Positions 22,060-28,574 of a stretch of DNA of 39,756 nt are shown here, piece by piece. The notes under the pieces are model-generated. The model was given only the letters and a program-made list of their open reading frames with translations, was not told the origin of the DNA and made no database searches. The DNA comes from a virus: IMG/VR virus record IMGVR_UViG_3300009154_000010, positions 1-39,756 of that record. One strand, 5' to 3'. The first letter of the stretch is position 1. Every line of letters begins with the position of its first letter. The translations under genes were made by a program, and so were the position numbers.

Positions 22060-22857
22060 CTAAATTAACTGCATTGGTTCGTATGAAATAACATCATTGA
22101 TTTGCATTGATGCTGGTTCATACGATAACCACACTGGTGTACCACCAGTTGCATCTGCTGGACCGTATCGGTTCTTAACTGCACAGACTCCCATTGTAGA
22201 AATCTGATTATGTACGGTAAGAATTAAACTCGGAGTCTGCGCCACCTTTCCATGCAGCGCTTTCTGTGGGGGACATGGGTTTCCTGGCACGCCTTCGCTA
22301 GTGTGGTGACACACAACTACTGCTGCTCCAGTTTCTCTAGCCCACCACTTAAGTTCTTTCATTAAGGTACGCAATCCGCCCCACTCATCTTGTGAATCCA
22401 TCGTTACATCTACTGCGTTATCTAAAACGATTAAACGCACATCCTCACCTAGTCGCTCACGAGCAGCAAGGACTGCATCCTCAATGTCCTTAAGCGTTGG
22501 TGATGAATCAAACTCCCACATGATGTGGTCAGCAGGCTTGAGCATTTGTGCTGCCCAATCTCTATCTGCTTCCATCAATGGCTCAACATCTTGTTGCTGT
22601 TTACCCGTAAGTAATGCAAGTAGACGAAGGCTCATGGTGTGTGAGTGTGTATCTGCTGAGATGTAAAGTGTTGGAACTTTTGCACGGACTGCCAAGGACA
22701 GAGCAAGCGTTGACTTGCCTGCCCCTGGCGGTCCAGCAATCATGCTTACCTCGCCGTAACGGATTGCTATTTGTTGAGCAGCAAGTGATTGCCACACAAC
22801 AGGAAGCGTGGCACCACCCTGTGATGCTGTTCTAATAGCACGGCTGAGTAGGCGCAT
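22060..22857 (-). CDS. RecA/DnaB-like ATPase, probable replicative helicase, 265 aa
   Basis: Walker A is GPPGAGKST at residues 42-50 and Walker B is LIVLDN at 142-147. WWARETGAAVVVCHHTSEG resembles the motif before the DNA-binding loops, and KNRYGPADATGGTPVWLSYEP matches the DnaB-type arginine-finger end. There is no N-terminal DnaB domain, so it is a compact RecA-fold motor as in many actinophages. It lies in one operon with the primase halves, SSB-like protein and Cas4-like nuclease. A RecA/Sak4-type recombinase is the alternative. Confidence 0.78.
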   Translation of the reverse strand: MRLLSRAIRTASQGGATLPVVWQSLAAQQIAIRYGEVSMIAGPPGAGKSTLALSLAVRAKVPTLYISADTHSHTMSLRLLALLTGKQQQDVEPLMEADRDWAAQMLKPADHIMWEFDSSPTLKDIEDAVLAARERLGEDVRLIVLDNAVDVTMDSQDEWGGLRTLMKELKWWARETGAAVVVCHHTSEGVPGNPCPPQKALHGKVAQTPSLILTVHNQISTMGVCAVKNRYGPADATGGTPVWLSYEPASMQINDVISYEPMQLI

Positions 22858-22860
22858 GGG

Positions 22861-23277
22861 TTATGCAGGCACCTTGTTTTGGCAAGCCTGTCCCTGAGGC
22901 TGAGGGCATGCATAGAATCCCTTGTATGGGCGACCAGTTGCTTTAGCGATACCTGCTGGAACCAAACGCATTGGTCCTGCACCGCATGTGCACTGTGGTT
23001 GTGGTCCACCTGCTGGCTTGTAACCTGCAACTGGAGCCTGTGCTACTACCTGTGCATTAGGAAATGCTGCAGCAATGGTTGCTGCTGGGGATGGTGCTGC
23101 TGATGGGGTAGCCATACCTTCAACGGTTTGTTCAAGGTCAATCAACGCAGCAAGGCGTTCGGTAAGTGCATCTAGCAAACCATCTAGTTCAATGGCATCG
23201 TTGGCACGAAGGTTAATCAACATGCCATCTTTCTTTGTCTTGAAGTTAATTTGAATTGCTGCTTCGGTAGTGCTCAT
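22861..23277 (-). CDS. Zinc-finger protein, possible ssDNA-binding, 138 aa
   Basis: The N-terminal 50 residues form a small alpha/beta domain (AIQINFKTKKDGMLINLRAND). An Ala/Pro-rich linker follows (residues 57-90). The C-terminus is a GRF-type zinc finger: Cys96-x-Cys98, then GRPYKGFYAC with Cys124, and Cys132. GRF fingers bind single-stranded DNA. The stop is 3 nt before the ATPase start, and the start overlaps the Cas4-like stop as ATGA. It could act as the phage SSB or a helicase/nuclease accessory. Confidence 0.65.
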   Translation of the reverse strand: MSTTEAAIQINFKTKKDGMLINLRANDAIELDGLLDALTERLAALIDLEQTVEGMATPSAAPSPAATIAAAFPNAQVVAQAPVAGYKPAGGPQPQCTCGAGPMRLVPAGIAKATGRPYKGFYACPQPQGQACQNKVPA

Positions 23278-24128
23278 TTGTTTTCTCCTATAGGTATTTC
23301 AGGGTAGAGGTGAGAATCTTTACCACCAACTGCATAGCACGCACTGTTAACTGAGCATGTGCCACACATGAATCCAACTGATGGGATAAAGATTTTATTT
23401 TCCATAGCCAACTCAAATCCTTTAGCCCATGAACCAAGTCGTGACTCGGTATAACGGTCTAAGTTTTCAGGTTGTGTGAGTTCACCAGTTCGCGCCATAA
23501 AGTACGAGCCAAGTGAAGGGCGAACACCAAAGGTTTTCTCCACAAGAATTGCGTAGATACCTAGTTGAGTTAGATCAGCAGGTGGTTTACTACCTGTCTT
23601 GATGTCCACAATAACTAACTCGCCTGTTGGTGCAACCATCAATCGGTCAAGGAACGCCTTAATAGGCACGCCTCCAACCTCCTGATTAAGTTCTGTTTCA
23701 ATAGCCTCACTGCCATCAGGTAACTGATACATGTTGAAGCCACTGTCCTGACGGAACTGTGTCCAAAAGTTAACCATCTTAGGACCATTATCAAACCACC
23801 AACTTGTATCCTCTTTGTTTGGATACGCCTTGGTAGCCCGACCACCTGCACGCCAAGGCATACCGTTGTCGGTGTCCTTGTAATTGACATCCCAAAAATG
23901 CGAGAAGGCTGCAATCTCTGAGAAGTCATCTTGATTAGGTTGACCATGGTATAAGCGGTCATAGTTTTCGGTTGCCTCATGCACCGCCTTACCCCCTGCT
24001 AACCAGTAGGATGGGGCTTCGGGCACATGCTGGATTCGTGATAGGTAGAACTGCCAACCACAACTGAGCCATGTATTTAGGGCTGAGTGGCTGACATAAT
24101 TCTTGCCTGTTACTTGTTCAAGTGTCAT
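23274..24128 (-). CDS. Cas4/RecB-like exonuclease with putative Fe-S cysteines, 284 aa
   Basis: The PD-(D/E)xK nuclease motifs are GKAVHEATE (His50), AFLDRL (Asp161), LVIVDIKTG (Asp175-x-Lys177) and the QLGIYA helix. One N-terminal cysteine (Cys23) and three C-terminal ones (Cys255-x2-Cys258-x5-Cys264) match the 4Fe-4S arrangement of Cas4 and AddB. It is the first gene of the leftward replication operon. Such phage nucleases resect DNA ends for recombination. No CRISPR genes or repeats are present, so a CRISPR role is not implied. Confidence 0.85.
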   Translation of the reverse strand: MTLEQVTGKNYVSHSALNTWLSCGWQFYLSRIQHVPEAPSYWLAGGKAVHEATENYDRLYHGQPNQDDFSEIAAFSHFWDVNYKDTDNGMPWRAGGRATKAYPNKEDTSWWFDNGPKMVNFWTQFRQDSGFNMYQLPDGSEAIETELNQEVGGVPIKAFLDRLMVAPTGELVIVDIKTGSKPPADLTQLGIYAILVEKTFGVRPSLGSYFMARTGELTQPENLDRYTESRLGSWAKGFELAMENKIFIPSVGFMCGTCSVNSACYAVGGKDSHLYPEIPIGENK

Positions 24129-24139
24129 TTATCTTCCTT

Positions 24140-24211
24140 TCAATAGGGGAGATTACTACACAAAGTCTGCTCTATTGAACGACACGCCGAAGGCGAATTA
24201 CACACATGTAA
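24140..24211. promoter_or_regulatory. Divergent promoter/operator region
   Basis: This gap lies between the leftward replication operon and the small rightward cluster. TCAATAG (24140-24146) pairs with CTATTGA (24172-24178). CGCC-GAA-GGCG and ATTACA-CACA-TGTAAT are further palindromes, and ATTTAAAC is a near copy of the iterated octamer. These suggest operators. A clear -35/-10 pair could not be assigned. Confidence 0.45.
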
Positions 24212-24219
24212 TTTAAACA

Positions 24220-24495
24220 GTGGTTACACTCCTGTTCGTGCAGCGAAAGGGTGTAATAGCGAGGCTCCTCAAGAGCCGAGCGAAGCCACCGCTAATTGTA
24301 AACTTGCGTGGTATTCCCTCAAGTGTGTGCCTTAATTGTGGGCACCTTGTCTTTCAAGTGGGATGCATGTTTGAAGATAATGATATTAGCCTATGGTTTA
24401 CCGATGCAAAATGCGCCGATTGTGGAGCGCTGGTAACCGTACCTACACCAGCGGATGATAATGAAAATAATTTTAATACTGATTGTTTTGACTGA
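24220..24495 (+). CDS. Zinc-ribbon protein, up to 91 aa, start uncertain
   Basis: The reliable part is the C-terminal 60 residues: CLNCGHLVFQVG, a DISLWFTD strand and CADCGALVTVPTP. These give two CxxC knuckles about 30 residues apart, a pattern frequent in small actinophage proteins. GTG at 24220 or 24238 and TTG at 24304 are all possible starts. A hairpin GGCTC-CTCAA-GAGCC lies inside the 5' part, which may mean translation begins after it. The Asp/Asn-rich C-terminus overlaps the next gene. Confidence 0.6.
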   Translation: MVTLLFVQRKGVIARLLKSRAKPPLIVNLRGIPSSVCLNCGHLVFQVGCMFEDNDISLWFTDAKCADCGALVTVPTPADDNENNFNTDCFD

Positions 24496-24604
24496 ACACT
24501 ATGCACTATACAAAGTTGCGTTTAAACTTGGTGTAGTGCAAGAGCAGCAAGCCAGACTTAGGCGTTTAAACGCATTGAAGAAGGTTTTGCGTACTCGTGA
24601 GTAA
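24455..24604 (+). CDS. Small membrane-anchored basic protein, 49 aa
   Basis: The frame reads MIMKIILILIVLTEHYALYKVA and ends in a basic helix (QARLRRLNALKKVLRTRE). The N-terminus is a short hydrophobic anchor. It overlaps the zinc-ribbon gene by 41 nt and the next gene by 8 nt. Two GTTTAAAC copies (24530, 24564) lie only 34 bp apart within it, read as Phe-Lys and Leu-Asn. No family is recognised. Confidence 0.5.
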   Translation: MIMKIILILIVLTEHYALYKVAFKLGVVQEQQARLRRLNALKKVLRTRE

Positions 24605-24776
24605 CTATGACTACCGATGCCCCAAGTGTGGTGTTGTTTACACAGTGGAGCGTTCTATACATGCAGAGGCTGACGCACCTATGTGTTCAGCCAACTGCAA
24701 TACATTGATGGAAAGAATCTGGACTGCACCGCCAGTAAAGTTTAATGCCTCAGGGTTCTATTCAACAGGGGGATAA
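24597..24776 (+). CDS. FmdB-like zinc-ribbon protein, 59 aa, GTG start
   Basis: YDYRCPKCGVVYTVERSI with a second knuckle (CSANC), then LMERIWTAPPVKFNASGFYSTGG, matches the FmdB-type zinc ribbon family (YDYxCxxCG and a terminal FxGxGFYxTD-like motif). The GTG at 24597 overlaps the previous stop. Function is unknown; such ribbons may bind nucleic acid or polymerase. Confidence 0.75.
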   Translation: MSNYDYRCPKCGVVYTVERSIHAEADAPMCSANCNTLMERIWTAPPVKFNASGFYSTGG

Positions 24777-25113
24777 GCCCAAGCAGCATCGTCTGCTACT
24801 CAAGCACCCTGAGAAAAGGTGGGGTGTTTGTGCAGTGTGTGGACCAACAAGACTTAAGTTAAAGCAGCGTGGTTATTGGTCATGCCGAACCAAGTCCAAC
24901 ATGAATCGTGTCAAGTTAGCCAAGTATAAAAAAGATTACTGCGAGGAGTGTGGCTTTATACCACTACACCGTAGCCAGTTAGACATAGACCACATAGATG
25001 GCAACCATCAGAATAATGACATGACAAATCTACAGACACTATGTGCTAACTGCCACCGATTAAAAACTCAAGACAATAAAGATTGGGAAAGCAAAAAAGC
25101 CCCCCGCATTTAA
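24745..25113 (+). CDS. HNH endonuclease, 122 aa
   Basis: The core LDIDHIDGNHQNN (Asp82-His83), TNLQTLC (Asn95) and CANCHR (His104) form the beta-beta-alpha metal site. Cys66-x2-Cys69 and Cys100-x2-Cys103 bind structural zinc. An additional pair (Cys29-x2-Cys32) lies near the N-terminus. It may be a free-standing homing nuclease or a packaging/recombination nuclease. The stop lies in the loop of the following terminator. Confidence 0.88.
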   Translation: MPQGSIQQGDKPKQHRLLLKHPEKRWGVCAVCGPTRLKLKQRGYWSCRTKSNMNRVKLAKYKKDYCEECGFIPLHRSQLDIDHIDGNHQNNDMTNLQTLCANCHRLKTQDNKDWESKKAPRI

Positions 25114-25126
25114 GCGAGGGGCTTTT
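25095..25126. terminator. Bidirectional terminator between HNH and lysis genes
   Basis: AAAAGCCCCCCGC (25095-25107) pairs with GCGAGGGGCTTTT (25114-25126) with one mismatch and a 6-nt loop. T-runs lie on both strands. It ends both the rightward cluster and the whole leftward late unit. GTTTAAAC follows at 25129. Confidence 0.9.
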
Positions 25127-25141
25127 CTGTTTAAACTATTA

Positions 25142-25336
25142 CTATGCTTTCTTTGGGAAAGAATCTTTTGGATTTGCCCAACGCATAATGATTGGGATGA
25201 TTGCTGCTAAACCAGCAGCAAAAAAGTCTTTAGGGTCTGTCTTACCTAGTGTGTAGGCTGTGACTGCGCCAGTGATGAAAGCACGAAGGTATGTACCACC
25301 AATGCTTGTTAGTTGTTCTTTGAGTTTTGCACTCAT
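25142..25336 (-). CDS. Probable holin, 64 aa
   Basis: Two hydrophobic segments (residues 15-30, TYLRAFITGAVTAYTL, and 37-51, DFFAAGLAAIIPIIMRW) are separated by a short charged turn. The N-terminus is polar and the C-terminus lysine-rich. It starts directly at the end of the endolysin gene and is the last late gene. Holins form the membrane lesions that let endolysin reach peptidoglycan. Confidence 0.7.
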   Translation of the reverse strand: MSAKLKEQLTSIGGTYLRAFITGAVTAYTLGKTDPKDFFAAGLAAIIPIIMRWANPKDSFPKKA

Positions 25337-25836
25337 TACTTACTCCATTTCGGTCTGCCAAAGCCCACGATGTAAGGCGTGAGTTTGCGCTTATTGTTTT
25401 TTTTATAGGCACGGATACGCTCCGCCACTTCACCACCATTGGCTTGTGAACCTTTGGCTTTTTTTTCAGGGCTAGTGTTGCCTTCATAGGTTGTAACAGT
25501 GCCATCAAGATTATCCTTAACGACAATACCTACATGCTCTACAGGTGCACCACCTTCAACAAAGTCAAAGAACACAATGTCACCAGGCTTAGGCGATGCG
25601 GTTTCTGCATTGCTCCAAGCACCAGTTCCTTTGAACGCTTCAACTCCGCCAGGAGTCCACACCACATTGGGCATCTTGTATTTAACTTGGGCTGCACACC
25701 ACATAACAAATGAGCCACACCATGGCTGGAAGTTATGCTTAGTAAAAGCACCATACTTTGTTTCGTTATCTTTTGGACCTTCAACAGTCCCAACCTCAGC
25801 CTTGGCTACGGCTAGGAAATCATCTACTTGGCTCAT
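25336..25836 (-). CDS. CHAP-domain endolysin, 166 aa
   Basis: Cys40 in PWCGSFVMWC and His101 in VEHVGIVV are the CHAP nucleophile and base; PGDIVFFDF (85-92) and TTYEGN (115-120) complete the site. The C-terminal tail is basic (YKKNNKRKLTPYI). It cleaves peptide or amide bonds of peptidoglycan. There is no separate wall-binding domain. It overlaps the upstream small membrane-protein gene as ATGA and lies before the holin, forming a compact lysis cassette. Confidence 0.9.
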   Translation of the reverse strand: MSQVDDFLAVAKAEVGTVEGPKDNETKYGAFTKHNFQPWCGSFVMWCAAQVKYKMPNVVWTPGGVEAFKGTGAWSNAETASPKPGDIVFFDFVEGGAPVEHVGIVVKDNLDGTVTTYEGNTSPEKKAKGSQANGGEVAERIRAYKKNNKRKLTPYIVGFGRPKWSK

Positions 25837-26087
25837 GATTCTGCTCTTGCTTTCATAACTTCAACATCAATCTTAATAATGTTTTGGTTTTCAATTAACT
25901 GGTCCACCTTGTTAATCAATCCAGTGTGCCCATCGTTATAGAGTGCATACTCAATTCTATTTAATTTGTCTTTTAATTCCTCTGTATGCTTCTGAATACT
26001 ATGCTTGGCAATGATGCCAACGCCAGCAAGAACTGCTGCAGTAACAAAGAAATAGGAATAGACGATGGTTGCGACATCGGATGACAT
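25833..26087 (-). CDS. Membrane-anchored coiled-coil protein, holin-like, 84 aa
   Basis: One membrane segment near residues 8-26 (IVYSYFFVTAAVLAGVGII) is followed by a charged heptad-rich helix (HTEELKDKLNRIEYALY, DQLIENQNIIKIDVEVM). This resembles small phage proteins next to endolysins that act as holin, antiholin or spanin-like factors. It is translationally coupled to the endolysin. Confidence 0.65.
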   Translation of the reverse strand: MSSDVATIVYSYFFVTAAVLAGVGIIAKHSIQKHTEELKDKLNRIEYALYNDGHTGLINKVDQLIENQNIIKIDVEVMKARAES

Positions 26088-26101
26088 TTGCAGGATTCTC
26101 C

Positions 26102-28132
26102 TTATACGACAGTACGGGCAACTAGGGTGATGATTCCACCAAAGCCTGAGTAGTTACGGTTTGCGGGGGTAGAGCGAGTGAAGGTAACCTGTTCAATGAT
26201 GCACTCAACTGGGTCACCTCCTGCGTTAAAGTCTTGAATTACAATGGTGTCACCTTTTGCTTCGGTGGTTTCAAGGATTGTTAAACGCTCCTTGGCATAA
26301 CCTTCGTAACCAATCATGTTGCCAGTCTTGTCTGTTTCTTTGTCATAGCAGAACAAAGGAATCTGCAGGATGCGAGCACGAGTAGGGGTAGGCAAAGCCT
26401 TTACCGCTATACCACTAACGATTGCACCAGTAGTTGAATCAGTTGCATTACGATACATCTCTAGTTTAAACGCAGCCTCTGGAGTAATGTCTGGATATGT
26501 GGTTGTTAAATCATAATCAAGTGAAGTATCTTCACCCTCATCAATAGTGGTAATAACTGTATCTGTATCTTGTGCATGTTTAAACACTTCAATTTCGCCA
26601 TTGGCTGTATTGCTTGGTGTTCTTACACGAATACGCTTCCATGCTTTGTTTTCTAAAGTGTCATAGCGAATAAAGCCAGTAATAATTTCACCTTGTGCAA
26701 CTAATTCTGTAGCACTTTCAAGCCATACTCCAGATGAGTCAATGGCAAAAGCGGTTTGATTATCGGCACCAATGATACGAACTGCACGAACTGTTCCAGT
26801 AGTAGCATCAGCAAAAACATCATTAGCACGGGCATACACACCTGTGGATATAGGCTGTGCATAACCTGAAAGAGTAATAGGTTGACCAAGGTTCATACGC
26901 TTAGTACCTGAGTTAGAGTTAACACCGTTGGTGTTGGCTGCCCAGATATAGGAGTCACGACCTTCAAAGTCGTAGACACCGTTCTCATTGTGGAATACCA
27001 ATGGTCCGTATGTCATGTCACCGTTTTGGTCTAGTGTTGCAATGCGAGCGCCTTTGTTTGTACCAACCATAAGGTATGTACCAAGGTATGTATAAAGAGA
27101 TAAAATGATTTCGCCTCGTGGCATAACAGCAGCAGTAACAATAGTACCTAATGCACCAGTAGCATCTACTACTAGTTTAAAAATATTAGAGTGTTCTCCA
27201 GCATACCCACCAAAGTAGATTGCGTTAGAACCTTCGGCTACTGCAGTCCATGTCCATGAAACTGGCATATTAGTTGAGCCGTTAATTTGAGTTCCATGTG
27301 TTGAAGCCATTGTCTTTTTAATATCAGTTGCAGCGCCAGCGCCCTTATCGGGAAACAATAATTCATAGGCTGCGTAGGTACCGTTAGTAAACTTAAGCCC
27401 AGCAACAACGCGACTTTTTACATACTTAAGTGCTGCATGTTCTAGTGTTAAACTATTGTATGTATATTGTTTATGTGTTGTGCCATCAGATAATTTAATG
27501 TCATACATGCCAGCAGTTGTAGCAACATACATATATGTGCCATCAGATGTGGTGCCAAGGATTGTTTCATTACTGATAGAAGAATAATTAACAAGGGCAG
27601 TAGATGTACCAGCAGTTGTAATCTTGTACATTGCAGTGGTTTGTGTGGTGCGTGGTGCCAGGTCAGTAGCAATAAGGAAAGGAACGCCAGCGCTACTAGC
27701 ACCAGTATCTATCTTGCATGCACCAGTAAAAGCCTGAACTTTAGTTGTGTTTCTAAGAAGGGTTAATTGCCCTGGAGTCCATGGGTTAACGCCATAGGAT
27801 GAGTTGTAACGAAAGCGAACTTCATTATCGTTACCTTCCATTGGCTCAGTAAATTGGATGCCTTCACCATAATGAAAAGAAGATTGGCTTCGTGTCCAGT
27901 AGCCTGAACCAGCCAGGGTATGTTCACCTGGGTCACGCATCTGGTCTACACGCTGAGCACGGAACTCTGCAGTCTGTCGCTTGTATGGGGTACTGTCTGT
28001 TACTGCCATAATAAATGGCAAACCAGCAATAGCCACATCAAAGGCGTTACCGTTAAGGTCATAGTATGTAGAGAGGCGACCTGATAAATCAATTATCGTG
28101 CGCTCGGAAATATCTGGCGACTTTGATGCCAC
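26102..28132 (-). CDS. Large beta-rich tail protein, 676 aa
   Basis: The middle of the protein is a series of four-stranded-looking units with GTYMYVATTAGMYDI, NAIYFGGYAG, GTYLMVGTNKG and DSYIWAANTNG. This repeats like blades of a beta propeller. The N-terminus (ISERTIIDLSGRLSTYYDLN) looks like a virion docking segment. Length, position after the fibre genes and the propeller pattern fit a tail nozzle or hub protein of a podovirus (T7 gp12-like role). That is an inference from architecture, not recognised homology. Confidence 0.7.
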   Translation of the reverse strand: MASKSPDISERTIIDLSGRLSTYYDLNGNAFDVAIAGLPFIMAVTDSTPYKRQTAEFRAQRVDQMRDPGEHTLAGSGYWTRSQSSFHYGEGIQFTEPMEGNDNEVRFRYNSSYGVNPWTPGQLTLLRNTTKVQAFTGACKIDTGASSAGVPFLIATDLAPRTTQTTAMYKITTAGTSTALVNYSSISNETILGTTSDGTYMYVATTAGMYDIKLSDGTTHKQYTYNSLTLEHAALKYVKSRVVAGLKFTNGTYAAYELLFPDKGAGAATDIKKTMASTHGTQINGSTNMPVSWTWTAVAEGSNAIYFGGYAGEHSNIFKLVVDATGALGTIVTAAVMPRGEIILSLYTYLGTYLMVGTNKGARIATLDQNGDMTYGPLVFHNENGVYDFEGRDSYIWAANTNGVNSNSGTKRMNLGQPITLSGYAQPISTGVYARANDVFADATTGTVRAVRIIGADNQTAFAIDSSGVWLESATELVAQGEIITGFIRYDTLENKAWKRIRVRTPSNTANGEIEVFKHAQDTDTVITTIDEGEDTSLDYDLTTTYPDITPEAAFKLEMYRNATDSTTGAIVSGIAVKALPTPTRARILQIPLFCYDKETDKTGNMIGYEGYAKERLTILETTEAKGDTIVIQDFNAGGDPVECIIEQVTFTRSTPANRNYSGFGGIITLVARTVV

Positions 28133-28163
28133 TGCTTCTCCTTATGTTTTAATAAATAATAGA

Positions 28164-28186
28164 TGAGCAGTTTTAACCCATGCTCA
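28164..28186 (-). promoter_or_regulatory. Late intergenic hairpin, copy 2
   Basis: TGAGCA (28164-28169) pairs perfectly with TGCTCA (28181-28186) around an 11-nt AT-rich loop. On the minus strand an AU-rich stretch and then AAGGAG and the ATG at 28132 follow. It shares sequence and layout with 8128-8150. Confidence 0.5.
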
Positions 28187-28196
28187 GGGGTATAAA

Positions 28197-28574
28197 TTAA
28201 TTTAAGTCTGGAATTTTTGGAAACTTAACCCACTCTTGGTTTAATTCAAACCAACTCCAACCAAATCCATTAATGTCGTTTGGTCTAGGGGTAGGTGCTT
28301 CCCACTCAAGAGTAGTAGTATTTAATTTCCATGACTGGAAAGGTTTAGGTGGAAGGAATACATTGAAGGCTTCATTGTAACTTCCTCCTATTGTTGCAAA
28401 GTTTTTACGAAAACTTTTATTGTAAGATGTTTGTCTCCAGTTATTATGTCCATAAAGTTCTGTTAAAAAAGTAATACCAGATGCTTCTTCATTTGCAGAA
28501 TCAAGAGTATTATTATTTACAACAAGAACCTCAAGAACATTATTGTCTTTATCTAATTTAGCAAAGTGTGCCAT
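28197..28574 (-). CDS. Conserved phage protein with FxPPKPFxSW motif, 125 aa
   Basis: MAHFAKLDKDNNVLEVLVVNN, NWRQTSYN, FLPPKPFQSWKLN and a final W-rich segment match a family frequent in marine and freshwater phage virions near tail fibre genes. Its function is unknown; it may be a small fibre or adhesin subunit. Stop-start overlap with the adhesin gene upstream indicates coupled translation. Confidence 0.75.
   Translation of the reverse strand: MAHFAKLDKDNNVLEVLVVNNNTLDSANEEASGITFLTELYGHNNWRQTSYNKSFRKNFATIGGSYNEAFNVFLPPKPFQSWKLNTTTLEWEAPTPRPNDINGFGWSWFELNQEWVKFPKIPDLN

Larger units (their letters stand above)
12425..25136. repeat. Highly iterated palindrome GTTTAAAC (33 copies in the early half; 44 in the window)
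   Basis: Hand-counted start positions in the early half are 12425, 12562, 12946, 13384, 13677, 13857, 14071, 14314, 14552, 14853, 14992, 15349, 15563, 15612, 15695, 15777, 16662, 16969, 17472, 17933, 18318, 18412, 18464, 18735, 18998, 19570, 19950, 20278, 20675, 21537, 24530, 24564 and 25129. Late-region copies are at 13, 4942, 5502, 6990, 8423, 26464, 26578, 32400, 33198, 34660 and 39646 (the last duplicates 13). About one is expected by chance. Single-mismatch forms such as ATTTAAAC or GTTTAAAT are rarer than the exact word. Flanks favour a 5' pyrimidine and 3' purine. Copies inside genes are read as Leu-Asn or Phe-Lys. Confidence 0.92.

Noticed and set aside
23274-24128. Cas4-like gene as evidence for a CRISPR system
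   Set aside because: No repeats or other cas genes in the window; Cas4-like nucleases are common stand-alone phage recombination enzymes.
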